Below are positions 1-8,126 of a stretch of DNA of 17,155 nucleotides, piece after piece (the stretch's first letter is position 1; the number at the start of each line of letters is the position of its first letter). The DNA is taken from the NCBI GenBank assembly GCA_910577665.1, contig CAJTOJ010000051.1, positions 1-17,155 on the forward strand. The letters run 5' to 3'. This DNA is from an uncultured Acetatifactor sp. (GTDB lineage: Bacteria; Bacillota; Clostridia; Lachnospirales; Lachnospiraceae). Position numbers and translations under genes: made by a program. The notes under the pieces are model-generated. The model was not told where the DNA came from, did no database searches, and saw only the letters and a list, made by a program, of their open reading frames with translations.

Positions 1-1
1 G

Positions 2-1012
2 GTGGATTTCTGGCTGGAGTATGACAAAGATCCTGCGGTGGAGATCCGTCTGGTGCTGACTCTCTTTGCCTCCGGAAGTGTTTGTGATGTGCTGGAGCAA
101 TGGGAACTGGGGGAACGGGACCTGGAGCAGGTGGTCCAGGTGGCATGTGACAGAGGGGATGGCACTTTCTTCGTTTCCCTTCGGGCCAGGGGCAAGGGCA
201 GGTTGTGGCTGACAGCCCTGCACAAGCGGTTTTCCAGGGGAAGTCATGGATATTTCCTGCCAGGGGGAGAACGGTATGTGACGGCTGGCAGGGAAGAGGC
301 TTTCTGCTATTTTGAGCCAGGGGATCTCAAGCCACCTTTGAATGTGTATTTCTCCGGCTATAAGACTTTGCAGGGGTTTGAAGGGTATTATATGATGAGG
401 GGCCTTGGCTGTCCTTTTCTCCTGCTGGCCGAGCCAAGACTGGAGGGCGGTGGGTTCTATATGGGATCGGCTGCCTATGAACAGTTGTTTACAGAAGCCA
501 TCAGAAAACATATGGAGGAGCTGGGATTTACCCCGGATCAGGTGATCCTGTCCGGGCTTTCCATGGGAACCTTCGGAGCCATCTATTATGGATGCGATAT
601 CCGTCCCCATGCCATGATTGTAGGGAAACCTCTGACCAGCATTGGAAGTGTAGCGTCCAATGAGAAGCACCTGCGCCCCGGAGGCTTTCCCACTTCCCTG
701 GATGTGTTGCACATGCAGTGTGGCGGGCTGGGGAAAGAGGATGTGAGGAGACTGAATGAGAAGTTCTGGAAGAAATTCCAGGCTACTGACTGGGGGAATT
801 CCAAATTTGCAGTTGCCTATATGATAGAGGATGACTACGATATGGAGGCTTATGACACCCTGCTCTCCCATCTGCAGTCAGGCGGCGTACAGGCCTATGG
901 GAAGGGGTTGCACGGACGGCACAACGATAATACACAAGGCATCATAAGCTGGTTCCTGGGACAATATAACAAGATATTGCGAGAGGATTTTGGCAGAAGG
1001 AGGAAAGAGTGA
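2..1012 (+). CDS. asp2: Accessory Sec system protein Asp2 (5' partial, C-terminal 336 residues)
   Basis: Asp2 acts in the cytoplasm with Asp1 and Asp3 in export of SRR glycoproteins. In streptococci it is also an acetyltransferase that modifies GlcNAc on the substrate. The visible part has an alpha/beta-hydrolase-like C-terminal domain with the nucleophile elbow GLSMG (Ser187 of the fragment), an acidic stretch IEDD (Glu276 to Asp278) and a histidine-rich segment LHGRHND (His304 and His307). This spacing, about 90 and 120 residues after the serine, resembles the published Ser-Glu-His triad of streptococcal Asp2, so the enzyme looks catalytically intact. Family members are roughly 500 residues, so 150 or more N-terminal residues lie before the window. 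The GTG at position 2 is an internal codon, not a start. The stop overlaps the GTG start of asp3 (GTGA) and both belong to one transcription unit. Identity is supported by motif and by position before asp3 and secA2. Confidence 0.93.
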   Translation: MDFWLEYDKDPAVEIRLVLTLFASGSVCDVLEQWELGERDLEQVVQVACDRGDGTFFVSLRARGKGRLWLTALHKRFSRGSHGYFLPGGERYVTAGREEAFCYFEPGDLKPPLNVYFSGYKTLQGFEGYYMMRGLGCPFLLLAEPRLEGGGFYMGSAAYEQLFTEAIRKHMEELGFTPDQVILSGLSMGTFGAIYYGCDIRPHAMIVGKPLTSIGSVASNEKHLRPGGFPTSLDVLHMQCGGLGKEDVRRLNEKFWKKFQATDWGNSKFAVAYMIEDDYDMEAYDTLLSHLQSGGVQAYGKGLHGRHNDNTQGIISWFLGQYNKILREDFGRRRKE

Positions 1013-1539
1013 AGGAATTCTTAAAACGGATTGCTTTGCGTGGCCTGCAGGAACAGACAAAGACGAATACGGTTACAGGGGAAAAATGGATCATTTACTG
1101 GAATGAATACTCCTCCAACACCTATTTGTATGGATCGGAGGTCACCTACCATGCCAAAGATGATGTGGAATTCGTCAATGAACTGATGCCCCCGGGAACG
1201 GTGGTCAAGGAGTGGTATTCCCGGACGCGTTACCAGATGCAGCGGATCGAACCAGCCCTGCCCATGATAGACGGCGAGGGGGAATACAGGCTGCGGGTCC
1301 ACATAGACTGCCCGGAGGGGGAGAGATGGCTGCTCCAGCTGGTATTCTATGACAAATATGATGCAGAGGCAGGCCGTATTGCCATAAGGGAGCAAGTGTC
1401 ATATTTCCAGTGTCCTTTGAGAACCTATAGTTACAGCATGCAGTTGATCAATGGCGGCATGACACGGTTCCGCTTTCATTTTATAGAGATTCAGGAAATC
1501 GAACATGAGACTGACGAGGCATTTGAAGAAACTGAATAA
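1009..1539 (+). CDS. asp3: Accessory Sec system protein Asp3
   Basis: Asp3 is a cytosolic component of the Asp1-Asp2-Asp3 complex required for SRR-glycoprotein export. In streptococci it is proposed to have a carbohydrate-binding-module-like beta-sandwich. This 176-residue protein shows the family's recognisable elements: an IIYWNEY strand near residues 28-34, LYGSE at 40-44, the LMPPGTVV turn at 59-66 followed by EWYSRTRYQ, and LPMI at 84-87. The rest is strand-rich with no signal peptide or membrane segment, and the tail is acidic (EETE). The GTG start at 1009 is favoured because an AAGGAGG site ends 5 bases before it and the start overlaps the asp2 stop, which suggests translational coupling. 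The last 35 bases overlap the beginning of secA2 in another frame, so the acidic tail is encoded inside the secA2 start region. Length is near that of known Asp3 proteins. Confidence 0.93.
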   Translation: MKEFLKRIALRGLQEQTKTNTVTGEKWIIYWNEYSSNTYLYGSEVTYHAKDDVEFVNELMPPGTVVKEWYSRTRYQMQRIEPALPMIDGEGEYRLRVHIDCPEGERWLLQLVFYDKYDAEAGRIAIREQVSYFQCPLRTYSYSMQLINGGMTRFRFHFIEIQEIEHETDEAFEETE

Positions 1540-3835
1540 GATCCTGAAAAAAGTCAGGAGCTATGAAGGGCGGATGGCACAGCTTTCCGACCGGGAACTG
1601 GCCCACCTAACAGAAGAATTCAAGGAGCGGCTGGCAGGCGGGGAGACCCTGGATGATATCCTGCCAGAGGCATTTGCAGCCATCTGTGAAGCGGATTACC
1701 GTATTCTGGGTATGGCTCCTTTTGATGTACAGGTGCTGGGTGGTATTGCAATGCACCAGGGATGTCTGGCGGAGATGCATACCGGGGAAGGCAAGACCCT
1801 GGTGGCGACCCTTCCTCTTTATCTGAATGCTTTGACAGGGAAGAGCACCATCCTGGTCACAGCCAACGAGTACCTGGCCTGCAGGGATGCCCAGGAGATG
1901 GGACCGGTTTACCGCTTCATGGGGCTTACTGTGGCAGCAGGTGTCCCGGACAAGGAACAGGAAGAATTCGGCACAGATGAGAAGAAAGCGGTGTATGCAT
2001 CGGACATTGTATATACCACCCACAGTGCACTTGGCTTTGACTATCTTATGAACAATCTGGTGAAAAATGCCAAGGACCGTTTCCTGCGGGAGTACTACTA
2101 TGTGATCATTGATGAGGCAGATTCTGTGCTGCTGGACGGTGCCCAGACACCACTTGTGATATCCGCCTCCCCCAGGGTACAGTCCAACCTATATGAAGTG
2201 GCAGATTTTTTCGTTACCACATTGGTGGAAGAGCAGGACTATATGCTGGAAGAGGGAAAAGTATGGCTTACGGAACAGGGGATCCAGTATGCAGAGACAT
2301 TCTTCCAGATTGACAATTTTTATGGCAGGGAGCACTTTGAGATCAACCGCCATGTGATCCTGGCGCTTAGGGCCAGGAAGCTGTTCGAGAGCGGAGAGAA
2401 CTACATGGTATCCCGGGAAGGCGAACTGCTGTTGCTGGATGGCAGCACTGGCAGGGCCCTGAATGGTATGAAACTCCGGGGAGGACAGCACCAGGCCCTG
2501 GAGGTGAAGGAAGGACTGAAGCCCACCCAGGAAAGCCGTGCTGTGGCGGTCATCACATTCCAGAATCTGTTCCTTATGTTCCCAAAGCTGGCAGGCATGA
2601 GCGGCACTATGTCTGATGCCACAGAGGAACTGCGGGACATCTATGGGGTGAAGGTGGTGGTCATTCCGCCCAACCGGCCCAGACAGCGGGTGGATCTGCC
2701 GGACCGCTATTTCCAGAATACGAAGAAACAGGTCTCAGCGGCAATCATAAAGGCCCTGGAGATCCACAAGACAGGACGCCCTGTGCTGATCGTGGCGGCC
2801 AATATTGAGAATACAGAGACCGTACACCAGGTATTCCTGCGCAAGAAGATTCCCCACAATGTGCTCAGTGCCAACAATGCTTACTGGGAAGCCCAGATTG
2901 TAAAGGAAGCAGGCCGGCGGGAGGCAGTGACGGTAGCCACCACCATGGCAGGCAGGGGAACGGACATCAAGCTGGGCAAGGGTGTGGAAGAACTGGGGGG
3001 CCTGGCTGTGATCGGCATCGGACGGATGGACAATGTACGGATGGAGCGGCAGGCCAGGGGACGTGCCGGAAGGCAGGGAGATGCAGGCAGCAGTCAGTTC
3101 TTCGTATCCCTGCAGGACGATGTGATGGGAGAGAATCCTGCCTATGATAAATACATAGAGGGAAAGAGACCTATCAGCAGACGGAAACTGAGAAAATACA
3201 TCGACAAGGCCCAGAGGCTGGGGGAGGAATCTGCCGTCCTGGCACGGAAGCGTTCTGTGGACTATGACAAGGTAATCCAGAGACAGCGGGGGCTGATCTA
3301 TGCCACCAGGGATAAACTGCTGGAAGGAGAAGAGCTGCCCATGGAGATGATCCTGGAGATGGCAGAGCGGAACATAAAGCGTTTCCTGGCATCCGGAGGC
3401 CTGGCTGATATGCGTGTACTGAACCGTTATATTCTGGACAATCTCTCCTACCGGCTGGAGGATAAGACACCGGATTTTTCGCCTGGGGACAGAAAAGCCA
3501 TAGAAGAATATCTCATGGGGAAGGTACGGCAGGGACTGGCCGAACAGGAGAAGAAGACAGGCAGCGCCAGCCGTATGAACCAGTTTATGCGTGTGGCGGT
3601 CCTGAGCGCCATTGATGAAGCCTGGGTGGAGCAGGTGGACTACATGCAGCAGCTCCAGGCAGCAGTGTCAGGCAGGGCTACCGCCCAGCGCAACCTGCTG
3701 TTCGAGTACCAGGATGATTCTTTTGGATCATTCCGCAAGATGGAGAGCACTGTGTACGAGAATGCCATGCGCAACATCCTGTTAAGTGATATCTATGTGG
3801 ATGAGAAGAGGCAGCTGCATATTGTGTTTCCGTGA
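1505..3835 (+). CDS. secA2: Accessory Sec translocase ATPase SecA2
   Basis: SecA2 is the cytosolic motor that drives a glycosylated SRR adhesin through SecY2. Seen here in 776 residues: Walker A MHTGEGKT at 91-98, the DEAD-box Walker B IIDEAD at 201-206 followed by SVLLDGAQTPLVIS, the second nucleotide-binding fold with TMAGRGTDIKLG at about 480-491, and the arginine-finger motif RGRAGRQGD with SQFFVSLQDD. The protein ends soon after the helical scaffold region and lacks the Cys-rich zinc-binding SecB-docking tail of housekeeping SecA. That, its shorter length, and its position directly after asp3 identify it as SecA2 rather than SecA1. The start ATG has an AGGA site 8 bases upstream and lies inside the end of asp3 (35-base overlap). 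The TGA stop is followed by 41 further open codons, considered separately. A gap of 177 bases then precedes gtfA1. Confidence 0.97.
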   Translation: MRLTRHLKKLNKILKKVRSYEGRMAQLSDRELAHLTEEFKERLAGGETLDDILPEAFAAICEADYRILGMAPFDVQVLGGIAMHQGCLAEMHTGEGKTLVATLPLYLNALTGKSTILVTANEYLACRDAQEMGPVYRFMGLTVAAGVPDKEQEEFGTDEKKAVYASDIVYTTHSALGFDYLMNNLVKNAKDRFLREYYYVIIDEADSVLLDGAQTPLVISASPRVQSNLYEVADFFVTTLVEEQDYMLEEGKVWLTEQGIQYAETFFQIDNFYGREHFEINRHVILALRARKLFESGENYMVSREGELLLLDGSTGRALNGMKLRGGQHQALEVKEGLKPTQESRAVAVITFQNLFLMFPKLAGMSGTMSDATEELRDIYGVKVVVIPPNRPRQRVDLPDRYFQNTKKQVSAAIIKALEIHKTGRPVLIVAANIENTETVHQVFLRKKIPHNVLSANNAYWEAQIVKEAGRREAVTVATTMAGRGTDIKLGKGVEELGGLAVIGIGRMDNVRMERQARGRAGRQGDAGSSQFFVSLQDDVMGENPAYDKYIEGKRPISRRKLRKYIDKAQRLGEESAVLARKRSVDYDKVIQRQRGLIYATRDKLLEGEELPMEMILEMAERNIKRFLASGGLADMRVLNRYILDNLSYRLEDKTPDFSPGDRKAIEEYLMGKVRQGLAEQEKKTGSASRMNQFMRVAVLSAIDEAWVEQVDYMQQLQAAVSGRATAQRNLLFEYQDDSFGSFRKMESTVYENAMRNILLSDIYVDEKRQLHIVFP

Positions 3836-4012
3836 CAGGGAAGGCTCCAGGTCTGGAAGCCGGAATGGAAAGCCATATGGGTGTGGCTCCTTATGGCTGA
3901 GAAGCCAAAGGGGAAAATGCATGACAAGGCTGAGAAGCTGGCAGGGAAAACAGGCAGGTGAAGGAACCCGGTTCGGGAGTCTGACGCAGGGCAAGCAACG
4001 GAGGGATGGACA
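3836..4012 (+). other. Intergenic gap between secA2 and gtfA1
   Basis: This is the longest non-coding interval inside an otherwise tightly packed transcription unit. I see no -35/-10 pair, no terminator (no stem followed by a T run) and no credible gene. A short stem CCCG-gtt-CGGG sits near 3967. The end carries the GGAGGG site at 4000-4005 used by gtfA1. The frame of secA2 stays open past its stop to 3961 and would encode a Lys-rich stretch, but it has no good ribosome binding site. Confidence 0.6.
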
Positions 4013-5578
4013 GTGGCAATTTATGTATGGAGTCTTCTGGTGGGATATTCCCCCAATGGGGTGGATTATGCGCAGGGCTACCGGGCGGGGAGCCTGAGGA
4101 AGCTGTCCTGTCCGGTGCGGTATGTTTTTGCAGAGCTGCCTGAAATGCGGGATATCCGGTTTTATGCAGGTCTTGGGATCAAACAGGAAGAGATGCTCAG
4201 TATGTATCACGCTTTCCTGGACCAGCCCGCTCTGGGGCTTTCTGTGAAGCTGGGGGATAAACTTGCAGACCTGCAACGGAGCCTGGGAAGCACGGATGTG
4301 GAGTACCGGGATTCGGAAGTCCGCTTGTGGAAGGACGGAATGGTATCTGCCGTGCTGCTGTTTGATCAGGAGGAGCCGGAAGTACTTAGAATGATCCATT
4401 TCTTCCACCAGGGGAAGCTGATCCGCACAGAATATTATACAGATCATATGGCCTATGTGGACTATTATGTGACAGCCCGGTCAGAGCGCGGCCTCTATGC
4501 GAAAAAGACCAGAAGGGCTTTTTGCCATGGTAACGGGACAGTGGCCTACGAACAGATATTTGAGGGGGAGAGATCCTGGTATCTGTTCCCGGATGGCCGT
4601 ATTCTCACAAAATCGGAATTCTTTGCGGAATTTGTAAAGGGATTGCATCTGTCTAAGGAGGATGTGGTCTTAATCGACAGATTTGCGCAGCTGGATTATG
4701 TCCAGCCGCTTTTCCAGGAAAAGGGGCAGGCCAGGGTGATAGCCGTCATGCATGCCGGACATTATTTTGAAAAGGGAGAGAGCAGTTATACGGTAAACTT
4801 TAATCCGGACTACAATTATCTGTTCAAGTATTCTGGTATGCTGGATGTAATTGTGGTGTCCACCTGGCAGCAGAAGGAGGATCTGGAGGGCAAACTCGGG
4901 GAATATCATTGTGTGATTCCCCATATTGTGGTTATTCCGGCTGGTGGTGTAGACAGGCTGCGGTATCCGGATAAGGAGAGGAAGAAGGGATCCATACTGT
5001 CCGTTTCCCGGATTCAGGCCCACAAGAGAATCGACTGGATCATAGAGAGTGTTGTAAAAGCACATCAGGTGAATCCGGATATTTCATTGGACATCTATGG
5101 CAGAGGAGGCCAGGAATACATGGGTGCCATGGAGAGTCTGGTGGAGGCACATCATGCCCAATCCTACATCCGGTTTATGGGACACCAGGATGTGAGGGAG
5201 CTTTACCGGAATTATGAGGTGTTCCTGACGGCCTCTACTTTTGAAACCTTAGGCCTTTCCATACTGGAGGCCATCTCTTCCGGTCTGGCAGTGATCGGAC
5301 TGGATGCAAAGTATGGAAGCCGCCTGCTGGTTCATCCAGGGGAAAATGGCTATCTGGTCAGGTTTGAACCGGCTTCTGCCAATGAGGATGCAGAGGAGCT
5401 GATCAATAGTATGGCTGAAAAGATTCTTGAAATGTTTGGACATCCAGAGCGCCTGGAGACGTTTCATGAACATTCCTATGAGATTGCCCAAAGCTTTTCT
5501 TTGCAATTGATAGAAAAAGAGTGGAAGAAACTATATCTGGACGGTGGTAAAAAAGAGGGGAGCCAGTATGATTTATAA
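4013..5578 (+). CDS. gtfA: GtfA-type O-GlcNAc transferase paralogue 1 (divergent, GT4)
   Basis: This is a GT4 family glycosyltransferase of the GtfA type; GtfA with GtfB adds GlcNAc to Ser/Thr of SRR adhesins in the cytoplasm. The N-terminus YSPNGVDYAQGYRA (residues 12-25) corresponds to GtfA's hallmark ASSGVEYAQAYRA. An insert domain, the extended beta-sheet that contacts GtfB, follows to about residue 210, and the C-terminal Rossmann half carries VSRIQAHK (Arg333, Lys338) and the E-x7-E acceptor/donor motif ETLGLSILE (Glu411, Glu419). Active-site residues are therefore retained. At 521 residues it is longer and clearly more diverged than the other two GtfA copies; it lacks, for example, their FTDCK and TYCRIYSEYY segments. 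The start is GTG, chosen for GGAGGG 7 bases upstream and homology of the first residues; the nearby ATG at 4006 is out of frame. The last part, from about 5450, becomes AT-rich, as gtfA2 is. Acceptor or sugar specificity cannot be told from sequence. Confidence 0.88.
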   Translation: MAIYVWSLLVGYSPNGVDYAQGYRAGSLRKLSCPVRYVFAELPEMRDIRFYAGLGIKQEEMLSMYHAFLDQPALGLSVKLGDKLADLQRSLGSTDVEYRDSEVRLWKDGMVSAVLLFDQEEPEVLRMIHFFHQGKLIRTEYYTDHMAYVDYYVTARSERGLYAKKTRRAFCHGNGTVAYEQIFEGERSWYLFPDGRILTKSEFFAEFVKGLHLSKEDVVLIDRFAQLDYVQPLFQEKGQARVIAVMHAGHYFEKGESSYTVNFNPDYNYLFKYSGMLDVIVVSTWQQKEDLEGKLGEYHCVIPHIVVIPAGGVDRLRYPDKERKKGSILSVSRIQAHKRIDWIIESVVKAHQVNPDISLDIYGRGGQEYMGAMESLVEAHHAQSYIRFMGHQDVRELYRNYEVFLTASTFETLGLSILEAISSGLAVIGLDAKYGSRLLVHPGENGYLVRFEPASANEDAEELINSMAEKILEMFGHPERLETFHEHSYEIAQSFSLQLIEKEWKKLYLDGGKKEGSQYDL

Positions 5579-7037
5579 TTTTCATCATGCCTCCGCCTGG
5601 ATAAAAGGTGGAATAGAAACAGGAATGGTATATCGGGCAAGAATTTTTCGTAATCTGGGATTGGATGCCAGATTTATATTTACCAATCGTTTTCTGGACC
5701 GCAATGTGCAGCATGAAACATCATCCTTAGGTTTTTTGGATTCAGAGGTCATATGGATGTACAGTTTTTTTACCGACTGCAAGGTAGCCCCGGTTTCTTA
5801 TACATTAGAACAACTGGAAAATACGTTTGAAGGAGAAAATTACATTTTTTCAAGAAACGGATCGATGGTGAAATACCAGTTCCCAGATATAAATGTCTAT
5901 TATGTTGCTTTTATGGTAGATGACAGCAGCAATTTTGTTCATCGTGTGGTGATGATTTCCAATGGATGTATGCTGAGGAAGGACTATTATACGTATTGCA
6001 GGATATATTCAGAGTATTATATTCCAGTGGATAACCAGGCCAGCCTGTACCTTCGGCGCTATTATAACGAAGATGGAAGTGTTGCATATGAAGAATTGAT
6101 AGACGAGGAAACGGAACTTTATAAATTCCAAGACAGACTTATAGTTTCAGCAGAAGAGTTAGTGGAATATATGATGTCTGGTTTGCACTTCACAGAGCAT
6201 GACGTGGTCTTGCTGGACGGAGAATGGGGAAGCATAGACAGGGCAGCCTTTCTGCAGAACGTCTATCCTGCGAAAACAGGCTTTATCATACATACAGAGC
6301 ATTTCCTGCACAGAGATGAAGATCATATTATGTGGTGTGACTGGTTTGAGTATGCTTTTTCCCATCCGGAAAAGGTGGATTTCTTTGTGACAAACACAGA
6401 AGCTCAAAGCTGTCTCCTCAGGGAACAGTTCCGGGACTATAAAGGCCTGGAGGTTAGGGTTGAGACGATTCCGGTGGCGTATCTGGACAAGATACATGTG
6501 CCTAAGGAAAGCAGGAAAAAGCATTCCCTTATCACAGCAGGTAGGCTTCAGAGTGATAAAAATGTGAACAAAATCATAGAAGCGGTGGTAATGGCCAGAA
6601 AAAAAGTACCAGATCTGACCCTGGACATTTATGGGGGAGGAATCAGACAGGCGGAACTACAGGAACTGATAGAGCGGTTGGACTGTAGTGCTTATGTGCA
6701 TTTATGTGGGTTTCAAAAGCTGGATGAGATTTACCAGCGTTATGAAGCATATGTTTCGGCATCTTTCGGAGAGACTTTTGGCATAACTTTATTGGAAGCA
6801 GTGGGGTCCGGGCTTCCTATTGTAGGGTTTGACAAGCCATATGGAATCCAGGTCTTTGTGGATGAGGGGGAAAATGGATTTAAGATATCACAGTTTTCCT
6901 CTGAAGGGTTGGCAGATGGAATCATACGGTTATTTACAGAAGTGGATTTGACATTTTTTCACACAAACTCTTATAGAAAAGCAAAATCTCACATGATGAT
7001 TGAAGTGGAGAAGAAATGGAGAGAGGTACTGCTATGA
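5568..7037 (+). CDS. gtfA: GtfA-type O-GlcNAc transferase paralogue 2 (AT-rich)
   Basis: This second GtfA-type GT4 enzyme has 489 residues. It begins MIYNFHHASAWIKGGIETG, equivalent to the GtfA N-terminus although the usual SSGVEYAQ is altered. The middle is very similar to gtfA3, with shared blocks such as VIWMYSFFTDCK and YTYCRIYSEYY. The catalytic half has IIHTEHF near 240, TAGRLQSDK (Arg326, Lys331) and ETFGITLLE (Glu402, Glu410), so donor binding and the E-x7-E motif are intact. The ATG at 5568 is preferred over the GTG at 5544 because GAGGGG lies 7 bases before it and the alignment starts there; it overlaps the end of gtfA1 by 11 bases. Base composition is odd: hand counts of 60-base rows starting at 5641, 5821, 5881 and 6901 give 22, 20, 20 and 23 G+C, against about 29-30 in comparable rows of gtfA3 and gtfB1. 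This suggests acquisition from an AT-richer relative. Confidence 0.9.
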   Translation: MIYNFHHASAWIKGGIETGMVYRARIFRNLGLDARFIFTNRFLDRNVQHETSSLGFLDSEVIWMYSFFTDCKVAPVSYTLEQLENTFEGENYIFSRNGSMVKYQFPDINVYYVAFMVDDSSNFVHRVVMISNGCMLRKDYYTYCRIYSEYYIPVDNQASLYLRRYYNEDGSVAYEELIDEETELYKFQDRLIVSAEELVEYMMSGLHFTEHDVVLLDGEWGSIDRAAFLQNVYPAKTGFIIHTEHFLHRDEDHIMWCDWFEYAFSHPEKVDFFVTNTEAQSCLLREQFRDYKGLEVRVETIPVAYLDKIHVPKESRKKHSLITAGRLQSDKNVNKIIEAVVMARKKVPDLTLDIYGGGIRQAELQELIERLDCSAYVHLCGFQKLDEIYQRYEAYVSASFGETFGITLLEAVGSGLPIVGFDKPYGIQVFVDEGENGFKISQFSSEGLADGIIRLFTEVDLTFFHTNSYRKAKSHMMIEVEKKWREVLL

Positions 7038-8056
7038 GAATACACATCACGAATTTGTATGGTATGGGTGGCACTGTTGGAAAAGCGCAGCATATGGTGG
7101 CAGACATAGCGAAAAGGGATCTACATTTCAATGAACTGGGGATCTATAAATATCCGATGCATACGGACACGGCTGATATGCTGCGTACCCGTCTGGATGG
7201 AATCGTTGCTTCGGTGGGGCATGGGGATATTGTGATTTTCCAGATGCCTACATGGAACAGTATTGCGTTTGACGAAGGTTTTGTGGCACATCTGGGTGGA
7301 TATAGGGATCTGAAGAAGATTTTTTTCCTGCACGATGTACCTCCGCTGATGGACAATAGGGCGCTTAAGGAGCTGGACAGGTATATCGCGTTGTATAACC
7401 GGGCAGACCTAATGATCCTGCCCTCACAGAATATGGCAGATTTTCTGTACTCCAGAGGGCTTACTGTAAAGAAAACCGTTATCCAGAGAATGTGGGATGC
7501 GCCAGTGGACATTGACCTGGCGGGGAAACCGCCTTTTCGGAGACGGATCAATTTTGCGGCAGATGTGGTGCATATTCCCCGGCCTTTTGTACAGATCTGG
7601 AAGAGTGATGTGGTGGAACTGGCGGTTACGGCGCCGCCAGGGGAATATGCATGGGCCGAAGGGAAGAATATTTGTTATCTGGGGTGGTTCACCCACGAAA
7701 ATCTTCTGGCAGATGCGTTGAGAAAGAGCGGGGGCTTTGGCTTGCTCTGGCATGACGATCCGGTGTGGATTGCGTATATGAAGCAAAATGCCTGCTGCAA
7801 ATTGGGCACATACCTGGCGGCGGGGCTGCCGGTTATTGTCCACAGCAGCATCCCGGAAGCAGTTACAATTCATAGAAAGAATTTGGGTCTTGTGGTGGAC
7901 TTCATAGAAGAAGCAGTAGAGCGGGTTGCGCTTACAACCAAGGAAGAGTATGAAGAAATGGCGCAGAATGTGAATTCCTTTGGATACCTGGCCAGGAATG
8001 GTTATTTTGCCAGGAAGCTGTTGACGGATGCTGTCTTTCAACTGTTGTATGAGTGA
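7034..8056 (+). CDS. gtf3: Gtf3-type glycosyltransferase (second sugar on SRR glycoprotein)
   Basis: Gtf3 (GtfC in some streptococci) is a cytosolic enzyme that extends the GlcNAc placed by GtfA/GtfB; in Streptococcus parasanguinis it adds glucose to Fap1. The 340-residue product starts MRIHITNLYGMGGTVGKAQ and shows FNELGIYKYP at 32-41, IFQMPTW at 68-74, FFLHDVPPLM at 97-106, GLLWHDDP at 236-243 and KLGTYLAAGLPVIV at 256-269, all typical of this family. There is no membrane segment. The ATG at 7034 is chosen over the upstream in-frame ATG at 7016 because GAGAGG lies 7 bases before it and it forms an ATGA overlap with the gtfA2 stop, so the two are likely translationally coupled. Composition returns to the surrounding level within this gene (35 G+C in the 60 bases from 7501). 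The sugar transferred is unknown here; glucose is an analogy only. A 70-base gap follows. Confidence 0.88.
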   Translation: MRIHITNLYGMGGTVGKAQHMVADIAKRDLHFNELGIYKYPMHTDTADMLRTRLDGIVASVGHGDIVIFQMPTWNSIAFDEGFVAHLGGYRDLKKIFFLHDVPPLMDNRALKELDRYIALYNRADLMILPSQNMADFLYSRGLTVKKTVIQRMWDAPVDIDLAGKPPFRRRINFAADVVHIPRPFVQIWKSDVVELAVTAPPGEYAWAEGKNICYLGWFTHENLLADALRKSGGFGLLWHDDPVWIAYMKQNACCKLGTYLAAGLPVIVHSSIPEAVTIHRKNLGLVVDFIEEAVERVALTTKEEYEEMAQNVNSFGYLARNGYFARKLLTDAVFQLLYE

Positions 8057-8126
8057 TGGGAATGGATGTGATTATAATACGACTGCATAGCGAGACCGGC
8101 ATCTGGAGAAAGGAGGTGGAGAAGAA

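Noticed and set aside
3833..3961. Open frame of 41 codons after the secA2 TGA, including a Lys-rich 22-codon reading from the ATG at 3893.
   Set aside because: SecA2 already ends at a normal position, there is no good ribosome binding site for 3893, and I know of no readthrough in this family. It looks like chance openness in a GC-moderate gap.
3786..4097. 103-codon plus-strand frame spanning the end of secA2 and the start of gtfA1.
   Set aside because: It overlaps two well-supported genes in another frame and has a composition (many Arg, Gly, Trp) typical of a shadow frame.
8045..8078. Possible internal promoter before gtfB1 (TATAAT at 8073-8078).
   Set aside because: The nearest -35-like sequence (TTGTAT at 8045) is 22 bases away and nothing better occurs at 16-18 bases. 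A single -10 match is not enough.
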